The position numbers were made by a program, and so were the translations under genes. The notes beneath the pieces are model-generated. The model ran no database searches, was not told where the DNA came from, and was given only the letters and a program-made list of their open reading frames with translations. 64,000 nucleotides of DNA from Candidatus Ribeiella danica (GTDB lineage: Bacteria > Chloroflexota > Chloroflexia > Chloroflexales > Roseiflexaceae): assembly GCA_016717335.1 (NCBI GenBank), contig JADKFS010000001.1:2666001-2730000 (forward strand). Reading direction: 5' to 3'. This document shows, piece by piece, positions 36,573 through 44,529 of the stretch. Within the stretch, counting starts at the first letter, position 1. Every line of letters begins with the position of its first letter.

Positions 36573-36807
36573 TGATCGTTCACTTCCTTTCGTACGAGCA
36601 TGGCCTACCAGAGAGCCATGAGTCGTTCTGCGTGACGCGCCAGGGCTGTTGGGCATGCTTGCGCCTCAGGCCCAGCAGGGAGGATTGCGGGAGCTGGCCC
36701 ATCACGCTCTCAGGGTGTGTGCTTGGTCTGCTGCCACGTTAACAGCCCACCATTTGTAGACCATTAGCTCATCATTAGCTGGCGACCAGATTCAAAGCAT
36801 CTTTGTG
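36573..36807. other. Upstream region of the surface protein gene
   Basis: About 235 bp without a supported gene. Contains a short direct repeat CATTAGCT twice near 36761-36779. It joins the surface protein gene to the degraded radical SAM tail. Confidence 0.4.
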
Positions 36808-36934
36808 GCTCGCGCGAGACCACGCTGCGCGATCTGGCGCAGCTCCGCGCGCTCGGCGTGACCACCGGCTGGCGGCATCCTACGTGCTGCTCGAAGGATA
36901 CTATAAGCGCTTCTACCAGGCGGGCGACCCATAA
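36808..36934 (+). pseudogene. Degraded 3' end of a radical SAM/HhH gene
   Basis: The stretch LRDLAQLRALGVTTGW read from about 36828 matches the C-terminus of the intact radical SAM protein (LRDLAQLRALGVTTAW at 34066-34115). After a one-base shift near 36880 the frame continues SYVLLEGYYKRFYQAGDP and stops at 36932-36934. DNA identity over the shared part is roughly 80 percent by eye. There is no start or upstream part, so this is a remnant. Its ending looks like a normal family C-terminus, whereas the intact gene ends differently. Confidence 0.75.
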
Positions 36935-36957
36935 CCAAAGGAAGGAGGGAGGCGCAG

Positions 36958-37926
36958 ATGGCGACCAATCCAGCCAAACGGCAAGCCCTGAAGCCGAAGA
37001 GCTCGGCCATACGCTGGCTGCTCGACTCGGACCCTTCGATCCGCTGGCAGGCGTTGCGCGACCTGACCGATGCGCCCGCGGAGGAGGTCGCGGCCGAGCG
37101 CGCGCGGGTCGCGGCCGAGGGCGCGGGCGCGCGGCTGCTCGCCCTCCAGGCGCCCGACGGGCGCTGGGGCGGCGCAGCGTGGAACCGCGGCTGGGACTCC
37201 ACGATGCACGTCCTGTCGCTGCTGCGCGAGATGGGCCTCGATCCCGCCAGCGACGCGGCGCGCCGCGCGGTGGGCCTCGTCCGCGACCGCGTGACGTGGC
37301 AAGGGTGCGGCCCGCAGGAATGCGACCGCAACCCCTTCTTCGCCGGCGAGATCGAGCCCTGCATCAATGGGCAGGTGGCGGCGAGCGGCGCCTACTTCGG
37401 CCAGGACGTCCAGGGCATCGTCGACCGGCTGCTCGGCGAGCAGCTGGCCGACGGCGGCTGGAACTGCGAGGCGCCCGACGGCTCGACGCGGTCGTCGTTC
37501 AACACCACGATCTGCGTGCTCGAGGCGCTGCTCGAGCACGAGCGGGCCGGCGGGGGCGGCCCGGCGTTGACCGCGGCCCGTCTGCGCGGGCAGGAGTACC
37601 TGCTCGAGCGACGCCTGCTCCGCCGCCGCTCGACCGGCGAGGTCGTCGACGCCGCGTGGACGCGCTTCGCCTTCCCGACATGGTGGCACTACGACGTGCT
37701 GCGCGGGCTCGAGTACCTGCGCCGCGCCGGCGTCGCGCCCGACGAGCGCGTAGCCGAGGCGATCGACCTGGTCGCGTCCAAGCGCGACGACGACGGCCGG
37801 TGGCCGCTCGAGACCCAGCACCCCGGCAAGATGCCGGCCGAGACGGACGAGGGCGCGGGCCGGCCGAGCCGCTGGAACACGCTGCGCGCCTTACGCGTGC
37901 TGGACTGGTATGCAGCGCGAGACTAA
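36958..37926 (+). CDS. Terpenoid cyclase/prenyltransferase-fold (alpha-alpha toroid) protein
   Basis: Protein of 322 residues built from helical repeats with the QW-like signature of squalene-cyclase-fold proteins: LQAPDGRWGG, EQLADGGWNCEAPDGSTRS, SKRDDDGRWPLE. The DxDD or DCTAE catalytic motifs of true cyclases are absent, so a cyclase activity is not supported. Two Cys in QGCGPQECDRN and the CINGQV segment are conserved-looking and might bind metal. Relatives are widespread in Actinobacteria and Chloroflexi as hypothetical proteins. AAGGAAGGAGGGAGG before the ATG is a strong ribosome-binding site. It starts a forward run of four genes. Confidence 0.8.
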   Translation: MATNPAKRQALKPKSSAIRWLLDSDPSIRWQALRDLTDAPAEEVAAERARVAAEGAGARLLALQAPDGRWGGAAWNRGWDSTMHVLSLLREMGLDPASDAARRAVGLVRDRVTWQGCGPQECDRNPFFAGEIEPCINGQVAASGAYFGQDVQGIVDRLLGEQLADGGWNCEAPDGSTRSSFNTTICVLEALLEHERAGGGGPALTAARLRGQEYLLERRLLRRRSTGEVVDAAWTRFAFPTWWHYDVLRGLEYLRRAGVAPDERVAEAIDLVASKRDDDGRWPLETQHPGKMPAETDEGAGRPSRWNTLRALRVLDWYAARD

Positions 37927-37963
37927 CGAAGCAGCGCGCCGATCGCCTGAAGGAGCATGCCAC

Positions 37964-38473
37964 GTGCCCAAGCGACAACTCACCAGCGCGGAGGTGCTGG
38001 CCCTGCTCGCCGCAGCGCCGCCGCGCATCATTGCCCTGACCGCCGGCCTGGCGCCGGCGCAATTGCTTGCCGCGCCCGCTGCTGACGAGTGGTCGGTCAA
38101 TGCGATACTGGCCCACCTGCGCGCGTGCGCCGACATGTGGGGCGGCTGCATAGCCGAGATGATCGCCCACGACCACCCGACCCTGCGGGCGGTCAATCCC
38201 ACAACGTGGATCGACCAGACCGACTATCGCGAGCAGGCGTTCCAGCGCTCGCTGGAGGCCTTTACCGCGCAGCGAGCCGAGCTCCTGGCGACTCTGGAGC
38301 CGCTGCCGCCGCAAGGCTGGGCGCGGGCGGCGACCCTGACAGGGGCGGGCAAACCCCTGGAACGAACCGTGCTGTTTTATGCGCGGTGGCTTGCCGAGCA
38401 CGAGCGGCCGCACGTCAGGCAGATCGAGCGCGTCGTGAGCCGGAAGCGTTCGGCCATAGAGAAAGGAGCTTGA
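37964..38473 (+). CDS. DinB-like four-helix-bundle protein
   Basis: Protein of 169 residues from a GTG at 37964 with AAGGAG at -13; an ATG at 37910 would overlap the previous gene. The pattern of helices with WSVNAILAHLRACADMWGG in the second helix and a conserved His late in the protein (LAEHERPHVRQIERV) fits the DinB/YfiT-like metal-binding family. Members include thiol transferases and many proteins of unknown role. It ends one base before the next gene, so the two are co-translated. Confidence 0.8.
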   Translation: MPKRQLTSAEVLALLAAAPPRIIALTAGLAPAQLLAAPAADEWSVNAILAHLRACADMWGGCIAEMIAHDHPTLRAVNPTTWIDQTDYREQAFQRSLEAFTAQRAELLATLEPLPPQGWARAATLTGAGKPLERTVLFYARWLAEHERPHVRQIERVVSRKRSAIEKGA

Positions 38474-38474
38474 G

Positions 38475-39167
38475 ATGGGAGAGCGGATATCGCAGGAGTT
38501 TGTGCAGTACGGTGGCAACCAGGGCGCCAGCGGCTACCTGGCAAGGCCCGAGCGCGGCGAAGCACCGGGCGTGCTGGTGCTTCACGCCTGGTGGGGCCTG
38601 AACGACACCATCAAGGCTTTCTGCGCGCGACTCGCTGAATCCGGTTTCGTAGTATTCGCCCCAGACCTCTATCATGGTAAGGTCGCAGACACCATTGCCG
38701 ATGCGGAAACCCTTGGCCAAGCGCTCGATGCTAACCACATCCAGGCCAAGAGCGAGATCGCCGACGCGGTGCGCTTTCTGGGGGAGCGTGCCGGCCGGGC
38801 CGAGGGCGGCCTTGCCGTGATTGGCTTCTCGCTGGGCGCGTTTTACGCGCTGGATCTCTCGGTCGCCGACCCCGAGCACATCAGCTCCGTCGTGATCTTC
38901 TACGGGACGGGAGGCGACGACTTTAACGGCTCGAAAGCAGCCTACCTCGGCCACTTTGCCGAGAACGACCCGTATGAGCCGCAATCCAATGTCGACGAGC
39001 TGGAAGAAGCGATCAGGCGCGCCGGCCGCCCGGCGACGTTCTATCGCTACAGCGGTGCCGGGCACTGGTTCTTCGAGCCCGACCGCCCCGAGGCGTACAA
39101 CCAGGCGGCGGCGAGCCTGGCGTGGGATCGCACGCTCGCCTTTCTGCGGGGCCAGGCCGCGGCGTAG
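38475..39167 (+). CDS. Dienelactone hydrolase family protein
   Basis: Alpha/beta hydrolase of 230 residues. It opens with a strand and ARPERGEAPGVLVLHAWWG (oxyanion strand), has the nucleophile elbow GFSLGAFYAL with Ser in place of the usual DLH Cys, an acidic residue in HFAENDPYEP and the catalytic His in GAGHWFFEP. The family hydrolyses cyclic or linear esters. AAAGGAGCTTGAG precedes the ATG. It lies between DinB and a YcaQ-like gene with gaps of 1 and 13 bp, forming an operon with the DinB protein. Confidence 0.85.
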   Translation: MGERISQEFVQYGGNQGASGYLARPERGEAPGVLVLHAWWGLNDTIKAFCARLAESGFVVFAPDLYHGKVADTIADAETLGQALDANHIQAKSEIADAVRFLGERAGRAEGGLAVIGFSLGAFYALDLSVADPEHISSVVIFYGTGGDDFNGSKAAYLGHFAENDPYEPQSNVDELEEAIRRAGRPATFYRYSGAGHWFFEPDRPEAYNQAAASLAWDRTLAFLRGQAAA

Positions 39168-39180
39168 TGGAACGAGGACA

Positions 39181-40440
39181 ATGACGCTGAACATCGACAT
39201 CGAGACGGCCCGCCGCTTCATCCTCGGCAAGCAGGGCTTGTGGCCGGGGCGGCGCTGGCGCGGCACCGAGGGCGCCGAGCAGGCCATGCGCGCGATCGAG
39301 TACCTGCAGCTCGACCCGCTGCAGATCATCGCGCGCAGCCACGACATCACGCTGCACAGCCGCGTGCTCGACTACACGCCGGGCCTGTGGGAAGAGCCGA
39401 CCTATGGGCAGCGCAAGTTCTTCGACTGGGGCGGCTGGCTGGCCGTCCGGCCGATGGACGAGCTGCCGCACTGGCGCGTGGTCATGCGCCGCCAGCGCGA
39501 GAGCGCCTCGCGCATGTTGAGCATCGCCCGCGACCACGCCGACGCGATCGTCGAGATGCGGGCGATCCTGCGCGAGCGCGGCACCGTGAGCAACCGCGAC
39601 TTCAAGATGGCGTCGCGGACGCGAACGCAAAGCTATCGCGGCCGCAAGGACAGCGCGCTGGCGTTGTATTACCTGTGGATCACCGGCGAAGTGATGACCC
39701 ACCACCGCGAGCGCTTCGAGCGCGTCTACGCCCTGACCGAAACGGTCGCGCCGGCGCACCTCATTCGCGAAAGCGACGAGGCCGAGGCCGACCGCTTCTT
39801 GATCCGAAAGGATGTCAGCTTCGCCGGCCTGGGGCGCCTGAACCGCGTGCAAGATTCGTATCACCGCGGCGTGCCGTTTGAACGAGCCGAGCAGATCCGC
39901 GAGGCGATGCTGGCCGATAGCGATATGATCGAGGTGCAGGTTGAGGGCTGGAAGGCGATGCACTACGCGCTCGGCAGCGACGCCAGCCTGCTGCGCGAGC
40001 TGAGCGCGGGGCGCGTGCCGAAGGCCTGGGCGCCGCTGGAGACCAGCACGACCGACGAGGTCGTCTTCCTGGCGCCGCTCGACCAGGTCAGCGCGCGCGG
40101 GCGCGCCAAAGTCCTGTTTGGCTTCGACTATATATGGGAAGTCTACAAGCCCGAGCACCAGCGCAAGTTCGGCTACTACACGCTGCCGGTGTTGTGGGGC
40201 GACCGGCTGGTCGCGCGATTCGACAGCAAGCTCGACCGGGCGACCAACACGTTCGTCGTCCTGGGCCTGTGGCTGGAGGATGCGGCCCTCGGCAGCGATG
40301 AGGCATTCGCGGAGGCATTGGCGCGCGGGTTTGCGCGATTCGTGACGTTTCTCGGCGCGAGCACGCTGGATGCAGCGGCGATTCGCGAGCCGCTGCTGCG
40401 CCAGCGCGTATGCTCATCAAAGGAAGCGAATTCAAGCTGA
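39181..40440 (+). CDS. YcaQ-type winged-helix DNA glycosylase
   Basis: Protein of 419 residues of the HTH_42 (YcaQ/AlkX) family, which removes alkylated bases and unhooks interstrand crosslinks. The catalytic QxD motif is in YLQLDPLQII at about residue 43, followed by the family segments ARSHDITLHSRV and the Trp/Tyr-rich tail KFGYYTLPVLWGDRLVARFDSK. The ATG at 39181 is chosen because the family begins with an ARRFILG-like helix right there; the longer frame from 38956 would run through the previous gene. Presence with DinB and a radical SAM DNA-repair-type gene nearby may be coincidence. Confidence 0.85.
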   Translation: MTLNIDIETARRFILGKQGLWPGRRWRGTEGAEQAMRAIEYLQLDPLQIIARSHDITLHSRVLDYTPGLWEEPTYGQRKFFDWGGWLAVRPMDELPHWRVVMRRQRESASRMLSIARDHADAIVEMRAILRERGTVSNRDFKMASRTRTQSYRGRKDSALALYYLWITGEVMTHHRERFERVYALTETVAPAHLIRESDEAEADRFLIRKDVSFAGLGRLNRVQDSYHRGVPFERAEQIREAMLADSDMIEVQVEGWKAMHYALGSDASLLRELSAGRVPKAWAPLETSTTDEVVFLAPLDQVSARGRAKVLFGFDYIWEVYKPEHQRKFGYYTLPVLWGDRLVARFDSKLDRATNTFVVLGLWLEDAALGSDEAFAEALARGFARFVTFLGASTLDAAAIREPLLRQRVCSSKEANSS

Positions 40441-40499
40441 GTGGGGCCTTCCACCACTCCAACCTCCCTTTGTGTTGACGTCGATCTGGCGCTTATGGT

Positions 40500-40979
40500 T
40501 CAGATCCACCGTCGTACCTGTGCTTGATACTGACGGTAGGCGTCGCCAAACTTCCGCTCAAGATAGCGCTCCTCTTTGGCGATCGCCAGCCGCTGCACTG
40601 CCAGCACCAGAAGCGGCACGAGGATGAGCGCCCAGCCCACCCCAAACCAGAGCGCCACGGCGACGTATACGCACAACAAGCTCAGGTACATCGGGTTGCG
40701 CGTCAGCCGGTAGGGGCCACTCACCACCAAGGCGGCGCTCGATTTGACCGGCACTATGCTGGTCTGGGCGCGCCGGAACAGCAAATAGCTCCATCCAAAC
40801 AGAAGCACGTAGCAGCCGAGGAAGAATAGCGCCGCCGCACGCGCAGGAAACGACGGTGGGATGGTAAACGGCACGATTTGGTGCAGGAGCAGTCCGAGCC
40901 CAAAGAGCACGAGATAGATCAGCGGGGGTGGAACCCGCACGCCGGCATGATCGGTTAGTTGTGATGCAGTATGATCCAA
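40500..40979 (-). CDS. Isoprenylcysteine/phospholipid methyltransferase-like membrane protein
   Basis: Membrane protein of 159 residues with four helices, ICMT/PEMT family. The cofactor-site motif is GPYRLTRNPMYLS near residue 90 and the C-terminal EERYLERKFGDAYRQYQAQVRRW follows family consensus. The TTG at 40979 is favoured as start because AAGGAG lies 7 bases before it; a GTG at 41030 would add 17 residues without a ribosome-binding site. Bacterial members methylate small thiols, lipids or isoprenoid acids; the substrate here is unknown. Confidence 0.8.
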   Translation of the reverse strand: MDHTASQLTDHAGVRVPPPLIYLVLFGLGLLLHQIVPFTIPPSFPARAAALFFLGCYVLLFGWSYLLFRRAQTSIVPVKSSAALVVSGPYRLTRNPMYLSLLCVYVAVALWFGVGWALILVPLLVLAVQRLAIAKEERYLERKFGDAYRQYQAQVRRWI

Positions 40980-41181
40980 GTCATTCTCCTTCGCGCTGCA
41001 TAGCCTGTGCGGTGCGGTTGTCCGCTTCACAACCCATCGAGCAGGCCGTCTGTCTCCATTGTCGCTGTGCTATCGACTGATACCCTGTGCACCAGCGGCA
41101 GCCTGAGTCTAGCAGCGCCCGCCGCCGCCGGCATCGGGGGAAACACCCATGTTTCTTATCTGGGGGCGTATGGGGGACCGC

Positions 41182-44028
41182 TTACGCGCCGCGGCGTATG
41201 AGGCCGGTCTCCACGGCGAAGATGGCGATCTGGGTGCGCGAGCTGAGGTCCAGTTTGGCGAATATATTCGCGACGTGTCGCTCGACGGTGCGCTCGCTTA
41301 TCACCAACTGCTCGGCAATCGCCCGGTTTGTCACGCCCTGTGCGATCAGGGCTGCGACCTCGCGCTCGCGCTCGGTCAGGCTGCCGATGCGCGGCCGAGG
41401 CTTCTGCGCAATGGCGTGCCCTTCGTCTGCCAGCGCATACGCGATCGCCTGCTCGGTGGAGAAGACCTGACCTTCGCGCCAGAGCTGCGCGCATATCGAC
41501 GCGGGCAGTCGGCGGCGCAGCTGCTGCGTGTGCCGGTCGATCTCAAATCGCTCGGCGGGCCAGATCGGCGCGGGGTTCGATGCGTGGATCGTCTCGGCGG
41601 CGCCGAAGAGCCGGGCGGCCGACTCCAGTCGTCCCTGCCGTGTGGCAAGCGCGGCTATCCCAGCTAACCCCTCGGCCATGCCGGCCACGTTAGCGGCAGC
41701 GTGCTGGCGGCGCAGGCTCTCAGCGAACAAATCCCGGGCCGCCGCATCATCACGCGTGCCGAGGGCCACGTAGCCCTGGTTGTGGAGAATGGCCGGGATC
41801 TCGACGCGATTGCCCAGCTGGTGGTACAGCGCCAGGCTCTCGCCGTACAGCTCCGCCGCGCGGGCGTACTCGCCCTGGCAGCGGGCCACGTCGGCGGTCG
41901 TGGCGGCCAGCAGTGCGACGGAGCGCGTATCGCGCAGCGTGCGTACCATCGCAAGGCCATGCTCTAAGGACGCGCGAGCGGCCGCCAGGTTGCCTTCGGC
42001 AAGATCGACCATTCCCAGTATGCCCATGCCGTGCCCGAGCAGATAGGGGTCGCCACTCATCTGGAGCGCTGGTACTGCCTCTGTGATACAGGCCCGCGCG
42101 ACAGCCGTGTCGTTCGGGCCAAAGAGCGCCGCCTGTGCCGACACAAACAGTGCGAGCCCGACAAACCAGGGTTCGCCCGAGGCGCGTGCGTGCTCGATCG
42201 CCTCAGCGAGCAGGTCGCGCGCCGCCTGTGGATCAGATGCGCTGCGCACGAAGGCCAGCCGCAGCAACGACAGCGCCAGCCCGCGGCGATCGCCCTGCTG
42301 CCGGAACAGCGCGGCGCTCTCCTCGGCCAATCCGGTCACGGGGGCGCGGTCGCCCTGATCAAAGGCCAGCGCCGCTGCGCCGACGAGCGCCCACGCCCGC
42401 GCACGCAGGAGGGAGTCGCTCGACGCTGTGATAGCCGCGGCGGCAGCGAGCGCTGCCTGAATCCGCGCACGCCCCTCGTCCAGATACCCGCGCCGATCCC
42501 AAAACCAGTGCAGCGCTCCGGCCAGGCGCATCGCCTCCTCGATACCGCCCGATCCAAGGTACCACTCCAGGGCGGCGCGCAGGTTGTCATGGTCCGCCTC
42601 CAACGAGTCCAGCCAGCGAACCTGCTCCGGCCCGCGCAGCCGCGGCACGGCAGCTTCGGCGAGCTCAAGGTAGCAGGCCGCGTGACACACACGGGTGGTC
42701 GGCTCCTCGCCGCCGGCCGTCAGCTGCTCCAGCGCGTATTCACGGATGGTCTCCAACATTGCGAAGCGAGGCTCGCCCTCGGCGCTCGCGACCGTGCGGA
42801 TCAGACTCTGTTCGGCCAGGGCAGTCAGGTCCGCGAGCACGCTACCTCGCTCGGATGTGCCGCACACTACCTCGATCGCTTCCAGCGTCGCTCCGCCTAC
42901 GAACACCCCGAGCCGTGCAAAGAGCCGTCGTGCGCGCGCGCCCAGCAGGTGGTAGCTCCAGTCCAGCGTGGCGCGCAGCGTCTGCTGCCGAGCAGGCAGG
43001 TCGCGCGGCCCGCTGGTCAGCAGCGCCAGGCGCCGATCAAGCCGCCCGAGCAGCACCGGCGGCGCGAGCAGCCGCACTTGCGTTGCCGCTAGCTCGATCG
43101 CCAGCGGCAGGCCATCGAGGCGCCGACAGATTGCCGCCACCGCCGCTCCATTTTCCGCCGTCAGCACGAACTGCGGCTGGACGGCGCGGGCGCGCTGGAC
43201 GAAGAGCTGCACAGCCGCGTAGGTGTCGAGCGCGCGCCCCTGCTGCACTGGCGGGAGCTCCAGTGGCGGAACGGCGTACTCCTGCTCGTAGGTGAGGCGC
43301 AGCGGAGCGCGGCTCGTGACCAGGATGGTGAGATGAGGCGCGGCCGCCAGGAGCCGCGCGATGATCGGCGCGGCACCAACAACCTGCTCGAAATTGTCGA
43401 GCACGATCAGCGCATGTTGGTCGCGCAGCACGCGCGTCAAAACCGCCGCCGGCGCAGCGCCTGACTCGTACCCGAGGGCGCGCACGATCGCCGCCGGCAC
43501 CAGCGCCGGGTCGCTGAGGGGGGCCAGATCGACGAACCAGACGCCGTCGGCAAATGCGTCACGTAGGTCGGCGGCGAGCTGCAGCGCCACTCGCGTCTTG
43601 CCGACGCCACCGGGGCCGGTGAGCGTGAGCAGGCGCGTTTCGCGCTCGATCAGGAGCGACCGCAGCGCAGCAACGTCACGCGCGCGACCGATCAGCGGGC
43701 CGGGCGGTGCTGGCAGCGCTGAAGGGAGCGGTGGAGCGGCGGGCGGTGGCACGGCACCAGGGCTCGGCTGAGCAGAGGGCGGGAGAAGCCGAGCGGGAGG
43801 CGACGGGCCGGCCGCCTCAAGCAGCATCGCGCGCTCATCGCCGGACAGCGTGAGCGCGTCGGCCAGACGCTCGGCAAGCTGACGGGATGGCCGGCGGGCC
43901 CCCGTCTCAAGTTTCTTGATGGTGGTCAGGACGCAGCCCGCGCGACTGGCAAGCTCGGCTTGCGTCAGATCCTGGGCTTTGCGCCGCCGGCGCAGCCAGT
44001 AGCCAAAGGACAATTGGCGCTCTGTCAT
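41182..44028 (-). CDS. XRE-STAND-LuxR transcriptional regulator
   Basis: Regulator of 948 residues with a DNA-binding domain at each end. Residues 8-60 are an XRE helix-turn-helix (DLTQAELASRAGCVLTTIKKLE); a Pro-rich linker follows; the NTPase part has Walker A GPGGVGKT at 138-145 and HALIVLDNFEQVV as Walker B-like; a helical repeat region spans about 480-850; and the C-terminus carries a LuxR/GerE HTH (LTEREREVAALIAQGVTNRAIAEQL). This combination is common among AfsR/LuxR-like regulators of Chloroflexi. It is divergent from another STAND-LuxR gene at 44530. Signal and targets are unknown. Confidence 0.9.
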   Translation of the reverse strand: MTERQLSFGYWLRRRRKAQDLTQAELASRAGCVLTTIKKLETGARRPSRQLAERLADALTLSGDERAMLLEAAGPSPPARLLPPSAQPSPGAVPPPAAPPLPSALPAPPGPLIGRARDVAALRSLLIERETRLLTLTGPGGVGKTRVALQLAADLRDAFADGVWFVDLAPLSDPALVPAAIVRALGYESGAAPAAVLTRVLRDQHALIVLDNFEQVVGAAPIIARLLAAAPHLTILVTSRAPLRLTYEQEYAVPPLELPPVQQGRALDTYAAVQLFVQRARAVQPQFVLTAENGAAVAAICRRLDGLPLAIELAATQVRLLAPPVLLGRLDRRLALLTSGPRDLPARQQTLRATLDWSYHLLGARARRLFARLGVFVGGATLEAIEVVCGTSERGSVLADLTALAEQSLIRTVASAEGEPRFAMLETIREYALEQLTAGGEEPTTRVCHAACYLELAEAAVPRLRGPEQVRWLDSLEADHDNLRAALEWYLGSGGIEEAMRLAGALHWFWDRRGYLDEGRARIQAALAAAAAITASSDSLLRARAWALVGAAALAFDQGDRAPVTGLAEESAALFRQQGDRRGLALSLLRLAFVRSASDPQAARDLLAEAIEHARASGEPWFVGLALFVSAQAALFGPNDTAVARACITEAVPALQMSGDPYLLGHGMGILGMVDLAEGNLAAARASLEHGLAMVRTLRDTRSVALLAATTADVARCQGEYARAAELYGESLALYHQLGNRVEIPAILHNQGYVALGTRDDAAARDLFAESLRRQHAAANVAGMAEGLAGIAALATRQGRLESAARLFGAAETIHASNPAPIWPAERFEIDRHTQQLRRRLPASICAQLWREGQVFSTEQAIAYALADEGHAIAQKPRPRIGSLTEREREVAALIAQGVTNRAIAEQLVISERTVERHVANIFAKLDLSSRTQIAIFAVETGLIRRGA

Positions 44029-44218
44029 GGCGAAGACATAGTTCTTGCGAACCTTCCAGTTCGGGGCGGGGTATGGGCGCGGCCGGGTAGCCTCTGGGTG
44101 TCGCCCTCATACCCCATTTATCCTCAACTGTAAAGGGGATCGCTGTCAAGCGAACCCTTGCCTAAGAAACGGCACGAACCGAAAGCTCGAGCACATTGTA
44201 CACCAAAGGTAGCCAGCT
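44029..44218. other. Left half of the divergent regulator spacer
   Basis: Short region between the start of the XRE-LuxR gene and repeat B; no gene. It contains GTTCTTGCGAACCTT close to the start codon, which I judge not significant alone. Confidence 0.4.
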
Positions 44219-44388
44219 GATGCAACGTCTTTGACCCCACCCCCTTGCCCCCTCCCCTATTAGGGGAGGGGGCATAGATCTGGCGTCGTGGTGCGGTCGC
44301 CGGGTGCCCTCTGGGCGTGACCGCACCACGACGCCGACAAGAATCCCCCGCTCCCGCGCGCGGGAGCGGGAGGCAGGGGGGTGAGGGC
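44219..44388 (+). repeat. Intergenic repeat B, copy 2 (three hairpins)
   Basis: Begins GATGCAACGTCTTTGACCCC (a 5' part shared with 48790), then a CCCCCTCCCCT/AGGGGAGGGGG stem, a long variable-centre stem GGCGTCGTGGTGCGGTC paired with its complement, and a CCCGCTCCC/GGGAGCGGG stem with the tail GCAGGGGGGTGAGGGC. Confidence 0.65.
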
Positions 44389-44441
44389 CGACGTTGCACG
44401 CGCCCTGGCTCGCGCAGCGCCTCTGAAATGCTCGCAGCTGT

Positions 44442-44472
44442 TTGCAGAACCAGGCGCGAGAGCGGTTATAAT
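44442..44472 (+). promoter_or_regulatory. Promoter of the second STAND-LuxR gene
   Basis: TTGCAG (44442-44447), 19-bp spacer, TATAAT (44467-44472), 57 bp before the start codon. The spacer is slightly long. Confidence 0.4.
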
Positions 44473-44529
44473 ATACTGCTCGCTCGTGGATCGGTCGGAT
44501 CGACCTTGTCAACAAGAGATGAGATCGTC

